Below are positions 1 through 6,141 of a stretch of 9,596 nt of DNA, in pieces. A program made the position numbers and the translations under genes. A model generated the notes under the pieces. It ran no database searches, was not told the origin of the DNA, and saw only the letters and a list, made by a program, of their open reading frames with translations. The stretch covers positions 1 to 9,596 of the forward strand of contig JANXMO010000272.1 of NCBI GenBank assembly GCA_025354615.1, read 5' to 3'. Source of the DNA: Burkholderiales bacterium. Its GTDB lineage: Bacteria > Pseudomonadota > Gammaproteobacteria > Burkholderiales > Burkholderiaceae_C. Numbering within the stretch: position 1 is the stretch's first letter; each line of letters opens with the position of its first letter.

Positions 1-2
1 GC

Positions 3-734
3 ACACAGGCGTTGCGCGACAGTGCTGCCGTGCCGGCGGCAGACAGCAGCCAACCGGCGAACCGCGTGCGCATCTTTCCCAAGTGGAAAGCCGAGGACCG
101 CTTCATTCTTTCCTTTGCCGACGATGACAAGGTCATTCGCCAAGGCGCGGCTGTCCAGGCGATCGATCACGGCGTGCCGGCCTCGAATTGTTTCCACTCC
201 GCATCGAAGAGAACGAAGGGTGGCACCGGATCTCTCATCAGCCCCAATTCCTTGGCCTCGTTGACAGAAGCCCATCGACTCGATTTGCATGCGTACGGAG
301 ATTCTGAGTATGTCGGTGAGATGACGCCGTGGCAATTGGCCGTGCGGTTGCACCAGGCCGGCTTGCGTTCGGTGGGTGTATTAAAAATTCAAGCGTGCAA
401 CACCGGAACCGGAAACTATCTTGAGCAACTGAAGCACGAGTTCAATGAGCTTGGTGTCAAGGTGGGCTACCTGTCAGGGCCCCAAGGAACAGTGGGGGAT
501 CCGCGGATTCCCGTGAAGCTGGGGAACAAGAAATTTACGGTCAACCCACTGCGCGCCTTGGCGGCCGTTGGTGCCTTCCCGTTCGCGGGCGCACTGTTCG
601 CGAACAAGTTGGTGAACTTTGTCATTCCCGAGCCAATGGCGCTCAAGGTCGTCAAGGGCAACACCAACGTTGCGTTTCCCGGCACCCGTTACAGCCTCCA
701 TGCGAGTGCGCCCTTGCCGGACGTTGGGACATGA
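3..734 (+). CDS. C80/caspase-like cysteine peptidase domain protein, 5' end cut by window
   Basis: The frame is open to the left window edge. The TTG at 12 is the first possible start, but the true start is probably upstream, so about 240 C-terminal residues are visible. Counting from the TTG, a hydrophobic strand ends in HAYGD (His93), followed by MTPWQLAVRLHQAGL and a second strand ending in IQACNTG (Cys129). Next come a helix with LKHEFNELG and a strand VKVGYLSG. A His then a Cys, each closing a hydrophobic strand, is the known layout of clan CD cysteine peptidases. The MSxxxLA-type helix between them and the F-x-LG-V strand after them recall the C80 cysteine-protease domain of MARTX and large clostridial toxins. 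The His-Cys spacing of 36 is shorter than I recall for those toxins. Residues 180-205 are hydrophobic and might insert in a membrane. TTA, AAA and ATT codons and lower GC set it apart from the genes to the right. Peptidase activity is inferred; an inactive relative or a different alpha/beta fold is possible. Confidence 0.55.
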   Translation, partial: TQALRDSAAVPAADSSQPANRVRIFPKWKAEDRFILSFADDDKVIRQGAAVQAIDHGVPASNCFHSASKRTKGGTGSLISPNSLASLTEAHRLDLHAYGDSEYVGEMTPWQLAVRLHQAGLRSVGVLKIQACNTGTGNYLEQLKHEFNELGVKVGYLSGPQGTVGDPRIPVKLGNKKFTVNPLRALAAVGAFPFAGALFANKLVNFVIPEPMALKVVKGNTNVAFPGTRYSLHASAPLPDVGT

Positions 735-824
735 ACACCCTCAAAAGCTTGGGCAGGAAACCCCGTTTGATGGAGGCACGACCGGGCACTGCTACAAAGA
801 GCGAAGGTGCGTCGAGGCGGCGGC

Positions 825-884
825 AAGATCCCTGAATGCGGCTTGAAAGCTGGTTTCCAAAGCACTCCACAATTCAGGGACTTC
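825..884. repeat. Imperfect inverted repeat between the left gene and the glycan cluster
   Basis: TCCCTGAAT at 829-837 is repeated exactly in inverted form as ATTCAGGGA at 872-880, and similarity continues a few bases outward (AAG) and inward (G-C/T-GG) with single mismatches or shifts. The loop holds a second hairpin: GCTTGAAA (841-848) can pair with TTTCCAAAGC (854-863) around two bulges. An eight-T run follows at 897-904. The layout could be a transcription terminator for the upstream gene, but the T run lies 16 bases beyond the main stem, too far for a standard intrinsic terminator. A cruciform-forming or mobile-element-derived repeat, or an operator, is equally possible. Weak sigma-70-like boxes overlap it (TTGAAA 843-848 and CACAAT 868-873, 19-base spacer). 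Nothing else in 735-911 looks like a gene or site. Confidence 0.5.
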
Positions 885-911
885 GCCCGGGAGCGCTTTT
901 TTTTCCATGCC

Positions 912-1463
912 ATGCTGCCCCTTTCCACCCGCTGGCGCGCCCAAGCCTATTTTCTAGGCCTGGCCGCCGTCAACACGCTGCACGGCCTGCTGCCCTTCGT
1001 GCTGCGCCCGGCGCTGTACCGCGCCTGCGGTTTTCGCATTGCGCGCAGCGCCACGCTGCAGGGTGGCGTGCGGTTTTTCCATGTGGGCCGGCTGACGGTG
1101 GGCGAGGGCTCGATCGTCAACCGTGGGGTCTACCTGGACAACCGCGGCGGCTTGGCGATCGGCGCGCAGGTATCGATCGCGCATGACTGCCGGCTCTACA
1201 GCCTGGGGCATGACATCCACGACGGCCAGTTCACCGACAAGCCCCAGCCGGTGCGCATCGACGACTACTGCGTGCTGTTCGCCGGCGCGATGGTGATGCC
1301 CGGCGTGCACCTGGGCGCAGGCGCGGTGGTGATGGCCGGCGCAGTGGTGACGAAGGACGTGGCGCCGGGGCGCATCGTTGGCGGCAACCCGGCGCGGGAC
1401 CTGGGCGAACGCCGTGGCGTGCCGGCGTACCGGCTGTCGCGCCGCTACTGGTTCGCGCATTGA
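912..1463 (+). CDS. Left-handed beta-helix (hexapeptide-repeat) O-acetyltransferase
   Basis: The 183-residue product is predicted to transfer an acetyl group from acetyl-CoA to a sugar hydroxyl, acting in the cytoplasm at the membrane face. Residues 10-37 form a hydrophobic or amphipathic helix region. From about residue 59 the chain shows the I/V/L-G-x-x-x-x hexapeptide rhythm (LTVGEGSIVN, LAIGAQVSIA, VHLGAGAVV). SLGH at 97-100 supplies the likely catalytic His, and GGNPAR at 167-172 is the usual C-terminal signature of WcaF/CysE-type acyltransferases. I chose the ATG at 912. A GTG at 807 in the same frame would put the inverted repeat inside the gene and add a tail unlike the family. GGGAG at 889-893 is the only Shine-Dalgarno-like sequence and lies 18 bases away, which is unusually far. 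The stop overlaps the next start (TGATG). The acceptor sugar cannot be told from sequence. Confidence 0.85.
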   Translation: MLPLSTRWRAQAYFLGLAAVNTLHGLLPFVLRPALYRACGFRIARSATLQGGVRFFHVGRLTVGEGSIVNRGVYLDNRGGLAIGAQVSIAHDCRLYSLGHDIHDGQFTDKPQPVRIDDYCVLFAGAMVMPGVHLGAGAVVMAGAVVTKDVAPGRIVGGNPARDLGERRGVPAYRLSRRYWFAH

Positions 1464-2584
1464 TGGGGGGCGGCGGCGCCGGTGCGCCGGGCCACATTGC
1501 CGTCGTCGACGGTGGCTCCTTCGTGCTGCCGTACGTGCATGGGCTGGTGCTGGCGCTGCGCGGGCGCGGGCACCGCGTGACGGTGTATGCCTCGCGCACG
1601 CGCTACAACGCCGCGTTTCTCGACGCCTTGCGCACGGCGGAGGGCGTCGAGGTGGTGGAGGCCGGCGTGTCGCGCAGCGTGGCGCCGCGCTGGCGTGGGG
1701 TGCCGGCTTACGTGGCGCTGCTGTTCACGCTGTGGCGGCGGCGCCGCACCTATAGCGTGATCAACCTGCAGTTCAGCGTGTTGGGGGCGCTGGAGCTGCC
1801 GCTGTGGTGGCTGCTGCGGCGGCGCCTGGTCTACACCGTGCACAACGCCGTGCCGCACGGCCATGCCGGCGAGCGCCACGGGCCCACCGGCTGGATTGCC
1901 GGGCTGGCGCGCACGCTGGTGTTCCCCAGCCGCTACACGCGCAATGACTTCATGCGCCGCTATGGCGAGCGCTTCGCGGCGCGCTCGCAGGTGCTGCCGC
2001 ACGGGTTGCTGCCGCTGGCGCCGGGGGATGCGCCGGTGCCGTATCCGCCTTGCCCGGCGCCCACGGCGCTGGTCTACTGGAGCACGGTCAAACCGTACAA
2101 AGGCATCGAGCTGTTTGCGGCGCTGGCGCGCTCGCCCGAAGTGCGTGCCGAAGGCCTGGCGCTGGAGGTGCATGGCGCCTGGGCGCCTGAGCTGGCCGGG
2201 TTGAAGAGCGAGCTGATGTCGCTTGGCGTGCGGGTCAACGATGCTTACCTCGACGCGCCGGCGCTGCGCCAGCTGTTCGCGCGCAATGCGGTTTTTTTGC
2301 TGCCGTACCGCGGCGCCTCGCAATCCGGCGCGCTGTACACGCTGCTGCACCACGGGTGCACGATGGTGTGTGCCGATGCGGGCGATCTGGGCAGTTTCAT
2401 GCGCCGTTTCGGGTTGACCGGTCTGCTGCTGAGCGAGCGCAGCGCCGCCGCGGTGTTGACGTGCCTGGACTACCTGCAGCAGCACACGGCCACGGTGCAG
2501 CGCGCCTTTGCCGCGGCGCAGGCGCAAAACCAGTGGGACGTCGCGCTGGCCGCGGCGGCGGCGGCGTATGAGCCCGGCGCTTGA
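1463..2584 (+). CDS. Glycosyltransferase, GT4-like, GT-B fold
   Basis: The 373-residue product should transfer a sugar from a nucleotide donor to the growing lipid-linked oligosaccharide on the cytoplasmic face. The N-terminal domain begins with a Rossmann strand and glycine-rich turn (HIAVVDGGSF, 11-20) and HGLVLALRGRGHRVTVY (26-42). TVHNAVPH at 125-132 matches the T-x-HN motif of GT4 enzymes. The C-terminal donor domain shows the strand plus VKPYKG (209-214, the basic residues that contact phosphate) and LLPYRGASQSG (279-289). In canonical GT4 enzymes an E-x7-E motif follows the LPS/LPY strand; here the first Glu is replaced by the ASQSG turn, as seen in an AmsK/GumH-like subset that I recall. 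It is thus a divergent rather than dead enzyme. The ATG overlaps the upstream TGA by one base (TGATG), suggesting coupled translation. A TTG three bases earlier is less likely as start. Confidence 0.85.
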   Translation: MGGGGAGAPGHIAVVDGGSFVLPYVHGLVLALRGRGHRVTVYASRTRYNAAFLDALRTAEGVEVVEAGVSRSVAPRWRGVPAYVALLFTLWRRRRTYSVINLQFSVLGALELPLWWLLRRRLVYTVHNAVPHGHAGERHGPTGWIAGLARTLVFPSRYTRNDFMRRYGERFAARSQVLPHGLLPLAPGDAPVPYPPCPAPTALVYWSTVKPYKGIELFAALARSPEVRAEGLALEVHGAWAPELAGLKSELMSLGVRVNDAYLDAPALRQLFARNAVFLLPYRGASQSGALYTLLHHGCTMVCADAGDLGSFMRRFGLTGLLLSERSAAAVLTCLDYLQQHTATVQRAFAAAQAQNQWDVALAAAAAAYEPGA

Positions 2585-2770
2585 GGCGTTTTCCGCACCG
2601 CGCTGTTGAACCAAGGAAACGGCTGGCCCAACCAGACCTTGCAGCGACAATCGCCGCCCGATGCAGACGATCTTGCAACCTTCGCTGTGGCGGCGCCCGT
2701 GCCGACGTGCAGCGCTGCCTTCACCTGACAGACCGGTGCGGCCCGGTTGGCGGCGCGTGGGCTGAGCACC
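2585..2770. other. 186-base spacer before the flippase gene; possible promoter and tiny leader ORF
   Basis: This is the only sizeable gap inside the glycan cluster, where other junctions are 18 bases or less. GACAAT at 2646-2651 resembles a -10 box, but no good -35 box sits 16-18 bases before it. A 34-codon frame starts with ATG at 2661, ends with TGA at 2763-2765 and stops five bases before the flippase ATG at 2771. Its translation (start MQTILQPSLWRR) is arginine- and proline-rich with no recognisable motif and may be chance. No convincing terminator hairpin followed by a T run is present. The gap may carry an internal promoter or be the remains of a lost gene. Confidence 0.3.
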
Positions 2771-4003
2771 ATGGCGGCTGCGGCCCACGCCGTTTCCCTC
2801 AAGCGCGCCCTGCCGCCGGTTTACGCCGCCGCGGCGTTGCGGCTGGCCACGCCGCTGCTGGCGCTGCCGGTAATGGCGTCGCGCCTGGGCGCTGAAGGTT
2901 TTGGCCGGCTGGGCCTGGCGCTGGTGTGGGCCGGGCTGCTGGCGATCGTGGTCGAAGGCGGTTTCCTGGGCGCGGCCACGCGGCGGGCGGTGGTGGCCAC
3001 GGCCGCCCAGCGCCTGTTGCTGGCACAGCAAGTGTTCAGCGCCCGCTGCGTGCTGTGCGTGGCGGTGGCAGCCGGCGTGTGGGCGGCCACCGCTGCCGGT
3101 TGGGCGCCGGCGGGCAACGCGGTGCTGCTGGCCGGGCTGGGCTGCGCGCTGGGCGGGCCGGCCACTTGGTACTTGCAGGCCACCTCGCAGCTGCACCGCT
3201 GGGCGCGGGTGGAATTGGCGGTGCAGGCGGCGCTGTTGACGGCCACGCTGACGGTCGCCCGCAGCATCGAGGTGTATCTGCTGCTGCAGCTGCTGGCGGC
3301 GGCCACGCTGGCCGTGCTCGGCTGGCGCCGGCTGCGGCACGACCTGGCCGTGCCGCCCGGCGCGCTGTGGGCCGCCCGGCAAGTGCTGCCCGGGCTGCGG
3401 CTGGGCGCGTCGATGCTGCCGGTGTCGCTGGCCGGGGCCGCCTATTCGCTGGCGCTGCCGGCGCTGGCCGCGGCGCGCATGGCCCCTGGCGAGCTGGGTG
3501 TGTATTACCTGGCTGACCGTGTGGTGCGCGCGCTGCTTTACGGCAGCGACCCGCTGGTGCAGCTGATCTACCCGCGCATTGTCAGCCGCTTTCGCGATGG
3601 CGCACGCGCCGCATTGCGCTATGCCGCGCGCTGGGCGCTCGGCGGCTTGGTCGCCGGCGCGCTGCTGCTGGCGGCGCTGCTGCTGGCCACGCCGCTGGCC
3701 GGGCGCGCACTGGCCGGGGTTGACGCGCTGCGTTTGCACGGCGTGTTGAAGGTGTTGGGCGTGCTGCTGCCGTTGTTGATGGGCTGGAAGTTCATCGGCT
3801 TCTGGATGTTGGGCAGTGGCCGTTATGACCCGGCGTACCGCGCCAGCATCGTGGCCGGCGGCCTGTGCGGCGCCGTCGGGGCCTGGCAGCTGGGGCACGA
3901 TGCGGTGGCACTGGCCGGCGTGGCGCTGGGGGCCGAAGCGGCGGTGATCTGCACCGCGCTGGCGGGCATGGCCCGCGCCGCCGCGCACCAACGAACCGCT
4001 TGA
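2771..4003 (+). CDS. wzx: Wzx-type polysaccharide/O-unit flippase
   Basis: The 410-residue protein is an inner-membrane carrier expected to flip undecaprenyl-diphosphate-linked repeat units to the periplasm for polymerisation. It is almost wholly hydrophobic, with about twelve predicted membrane spans: roughly 15-38, 45-70, 85-110, 112-135, 148-185 (two), 205-265 (two), 290-312, 330-350, 360-380 and 385-405. Family-like landmarks are RLGAEGFGRLGLA (38-50), ATWYLQATSQL (131-141), LGVYYLADRVVRALLY (residues 222-237) and LVQLIYPRIVSRF, the last resembling the conserved loop of the polysaccharide transporter (MOP/PST) family. Length matches the usual 400-450 residues. I chose the ATG at 2771; an in-frame TTG at 2747 would add eight residues. 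No strong Shine-Dalgarno is seen. Position among glycosyltransferases supports Wzx over other MOP exporters. Substrate specificity is unknown, and Wzx proteins are too diverged to infer it. Confidence 0.85.
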   Translation: MAAAAHAVSLKRALPPVYAAAALRLATPLLALPVMASRLGAEGFGRLGLALVWAGLLAIVVEGGFLGAATRRAVVATAAQRLLLAQQVFSARCVLCVAVAAGVWAATAAGWAPAGNAVLLAGLGCALGGPATWYLQATSQLHRWARVELAVQAALLTATLTVARSIEVYLLLQLLAAATLAVLGWRRLRHDLAVPPGALWAARQVLPGLRLGASMLPVSLAGAAYSLALPALAAARMAPGELGVYYLADRVVRALLYGSDPLVQLIYPRIVSRFRDGARAALRYAARWALGGLVAGALLLAALLLATPLAGRALAGVDALRLHGVLKVLGVLLPLLMGWKFIGFWMLGSGRYDPAYRASIVAGGLCGAVGAWQLGHDAVALAGVALGAEAAVICTALAGMARAAAHQRTA

Positions 4004-4021
4004 CGACAAGCAGAAAGACCC

Positions 4022-4954
4022 ATGGGCATCGACCTCCACAACCTGCACTTCCTCGCCCATGCGCAAGACCTGGGCACGTGCTTCGGCCACACCGTGGCGA
4101 TCGGCCGCCAGGCGCTGTTCGTCGACCCGCAGCCGCTGGAAGCGCACCGCCGCGCGCGCGGGTTGCCGCCGCTGCACGAGCCGGCGCAGGTGCCGGGCGT
4201 GCCGCGCTACTTCGAGCCGCTGGTGCAGCAATGGCTGGGCGCGGGGGTGGCCGATGCGGTCGACGCGTCGCCGTATGAAAACGCGGCGCTGATCCACGAC
4301 ATGAACCTGCCGTGGCCGGCCGACGGCCCGCTGGCGGCAGCACGTGGCCGCTACGACGCGGTGATCGACTTCGGCTGCCTCGAACACGTGTTCAATTTCC
4401 CGGTGGCGCAGCGCAATTGTGTTGACCTGTGCCGTGTTGGCGGCCACGTGCTGCACGCACTGCCGGCCAACAATTTGAGCGGTCACGGCTTCTACCAGTT
4501 CTCGCCAGAGCTGTTTTTCAACTTGTACCAGCCGGCGCGCGGCTTCGAGCTGCGCGGCGCGTTTTTCGCGCTCAAGGCCGAGCCGCGCTACTGGTGGCGC
4601 GTGGCCAGCCCTCTGCAGGTGCAGCGCCGCGTCACCTTGTGCAACAGCCACGAGGTGTATTTGATGGTGCTGGCGCGCAAGCTGCATGACACCGGGCCGC
4701 TGCCGGCGCCGCAGCAGTCCGACTATGCGCAGGGCGAATGGCTGGCGGCGCCCGCCGCTGCCGGCGGCCACGGCGCCGGGCGGCCCGCGCTGCGACAACG
4801 TGTGGCAGCCCTGCTGGCGGACGCTGGCGTGCTGAATGGCCTGCGCGCCGGGCGCGACCGGCTGCGCGCGCTGGGCCGCAGCGGCGTCAACCTGCCGGCG
4901 CCCGATTACCAACGCATTCGCGTGGCCGACTTGCTGCGCCGGCTTGCGCCATGA
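4022..4954 (+). CDS. Divergent class I SAM methyltransferase-like protein of glycan clusters
   Basis: The 310-residue product is soluble and shows the second half of a class I methyltransferase fold: DASPYENAALIHDMNLPWP (81-99), YDAVIDFGCLEHVFNF (111-126) and GHGFYQFSPELFF (154-166). The middle stretch matches the fD-x-V-x-x-x-x-LEH strand of Methyltransf_11/23 domains, and the D-x-S-x-YE...DxN stretch lies where the acidic SAM-ribose residue would be. The glycine-rich motif I (E/D-x-G-x-G-x-G) is absent; the corresponding N-terminal region reads GHTVAIGRQAL. I recall a family with this same DxSxYEgA / DLN / LEHVFN / GHGFYQFSPE set, annotated as methyltransferase or hypothetical in glycan clusters. 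Whether it binds SAM is unproven. The C-terminal 80 residues are Ala/Arg-rich and unconserved looking. It starts 18 bases after the flippase stop, with a weak AGAAAGA purine stretch, and its TGA overlaps the next ATG (ATGA). Confidence 0.7.
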   Translation: MGIDLHNLHFLAHAQDLGTCFGHTVAIGRQALFVDPQPLEAHRRARGLPPLHEPAQVPGVPRYFEPLVQQWLGAGVADAVDASPYENAALIHDMNLPWPADGPLAAARGRYDAVIDFGCLEHVFNFPVAQRNCVDLCRVGGHVLHALPANNLSGHGFYQFSPELFFNLYQPARGFELRGAFFALKAEPRYWWRVASPLQVQRRVTLCNSHEVYLMVLARKLHDTGPLPAPQQSDYAQGEWLAAPAAAGGHGAGRPALRQRVAALLADAGVLNGLRAGRDRLRALGRSGVNLPAPDYQRIRVADLLRRLAP

Positions 4955-6141
4955 CATCCACCTCGGCGCCCACCGCTGGCAGCCGCGCGGCCCCGCTGCG
5001 CGTGCTGTTGCTGTGCGATCGGCTGGATGTGGCCGGCGGCGTCGAGCGCTGCGTTTGCCAGCTGGCCAACCACCTGGCAGGCCATGGTTTTGCCGTCACC
5101 GTCGGCACGGTCGACACGCCTGCGGCGCAGCTGCGCTACCCGTTGGCGCCTACGGTGCAACTGTGCGCCGGCGTGGCCCACCGCCGCGCCGATGAACACC
5201 GACCGGCCGCACGCACGCGGCTGGCGCGCGCCTGGCGGCTGCTGGCCGCGCAATGGCGCTGCGGCCGCGCGTTGGCGAGGGTGGTACGCGCCACGCCGGC
5301 CGATGTGATCGTGCTCAATGGCCTGGTGACGGCTTGTTCCGCCCTGCTGTGGCTGTGGCGCGCGTGGCCGCGCGTGGTGTGCTGCGACCACAACCACTTC
5401 AACGCCCGCTCGGCGCTGTGGCGCGGCCTGCGCCAGCGCCTGTACCCGCGCGTGGCCGCCCTGGTCAGCCTGACCGAGGCCGATGCGCCGCGTTTCAAAG
5501 CCTTGAATGCGGCCACGCGCGTCATTCCCAATGCCTCCAGCTTGTGGGCCGAGGCACCGGCGTTGCCCGCGGGGCCGCAGGTGCTGGCGGTGGGCCGACA
5601 TGTGGCGCAAAAGGGCTTTGACCTGCTGCTGCTGGCGTGGGCACAGGTGCTGCAGCAGCAGCCACAGGCGCGGCTGCGCATCGTCGGCGACGGGCCGCTG
5701 ACCGCTGTGCTGCAGGCGCAGGCCGCGGCGCTGGGCGTGCAGCACAGCGTGGAGTGGGCCGCGCCCACGCCGCACATGCAGGCGCAGTACCGCAGCGCCG
5801 CCGTGTTCGTGCTGCCCTCGCGCTATGAGGGCATGCCGCTGGCGCTGCTCGAGGCGCAGGCGCTGGGCGTGCCCGCAGTGGCGTTCGACTGCCCGACCGG
5901 CCCGCGCGACATCCTCGGCGGCGACGGCGCCAGCGGCCTGCTGGTGCCAGCCGAAAACGTGCCGGTGCTGGCGCAGGCCTTGCTGACGCTGTTGACGCAA
6001 CCCGACCTGCGGGCCCGCATGGCCCACGCGGCCATCGACCGCAGCCGCCAGCGGTTCAGCCCGCAGCGCCATTTCGACGGCTGGACGGCGCTGCTGTGCG
6101 ACGTCGGCCGCAGCGCGGTGCAACGGCGGACGGCGCAATGA
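4951..6141 (+). CDS. Glycosyltransferase family 4 (retaining, GT-B)
   Basis: The 396-residue product is a typical GT4 enzyme adding a sugar to the lipid-linked repeat unit in the cytoplasm. The N-terminal acceptor domain has LRVLLLCDRLDVAGGVER (16-33), where GGVER is the usual glycine loop, and CCDHNHFNARS (144-154). The donor domain has VIPNAS (191-196), VLAVGRHVAQKGFD (211-224, with R216 and K221 for phosphate contacts), RIVGDGPL (243-250), and VLPSRYEGMPLALLEAQALG (287-306), a complete E-x7-E with Glu293 and Glu301. PTGP (315-318) follows, as in PglJ/PglH- and WbnH-like enzymes that add hexose or HexNAc; that resemblance does not fix the sugar. The frame is open from 4738, but the extra 71 residues are Arg/Ala-rich readthrough of the upstream gene. 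The ATG at 4951 sits in an ATGA overlap and gives a normal N-terminus. The end also overlaps the next gene by ATGA. Confidence 0.92.
   Translation: MTSTSAPTAGSRAAPLRVLLLCDRLDVAGGVERCVCQLANHLAGHGFAVTVGTVDTPAAQLRYPLAPTVQLCAGVAHRRADEHRPAARTRLARAWRLLAAQWRCGRALARVVRATPADVIVLNGLVTACSALLWLWRAWPRVVCCDHNHFNARSALWRGLRQRLYPRVAALVSLTEADAPRFKALNAATRVIPNASSLWAEAPALPAGPQVLAVGRHVAQKGFDLLLLAWAQVLQQQPQARLRIVGDGPLTAVLQAQAAALGVQHSVEWAAPTPHMQAQYRSAAVFVLPSRYEGMPLALLEAQALGVPAVAFDCPTGPRDILGGDGASGLLVPAENVPVLAQALLTLLTQPDLRARMAHAAIDRSRQRFSPQRHFDGWTALLCDVGRSAVQRRTAQ

Noticed and set aside
767..798. Sigma-70-like boxes TTGATG (767-772) and TACAAA (793-798)
   Set aside because: The spacer is 20 bases, too long for a good promoter, and the match is weak; likely chance.
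897..904. The eight-T run as a phase-variable slippage tract
   Set aside because: It lies outside the chosen coding frame and is short; a slip would not shift any frame, and spacing effects on translation cannot be judged.
807..911. N-terminal extension of the acetyltransferase from a GTG at 807
   Set aside because: It would place the inverted repeat and T run in coding sequence and add 35 residues unlike the family; the ATG at 912 fits the expected N-terminus.
3400..3720. Repeated CTGCTG and GCGCTG runs in the flippase gene
   Set aside because: They encode Leu/Ala membrane helices with biased codons and are not an independent repeat element.
4738..4950. N-terminal extension of the GT4 enzyme from 4738
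   Set aside because: The added 71 residues are Arg/Ala/Pro-rich readthrough of the upstream gene's other frame; the ATGA overlap at 4951 gives a normal start.
1445..4957. A minus-strand open frame of 1170 codons spanning four genes
   Set aside because: Its translation is Gln/Arg/Ala/His-rich without any domain. Long stop-free antisense frames are expected opposite genes with very high third-position GC, and the + strand carries clear, motif-supported genes.
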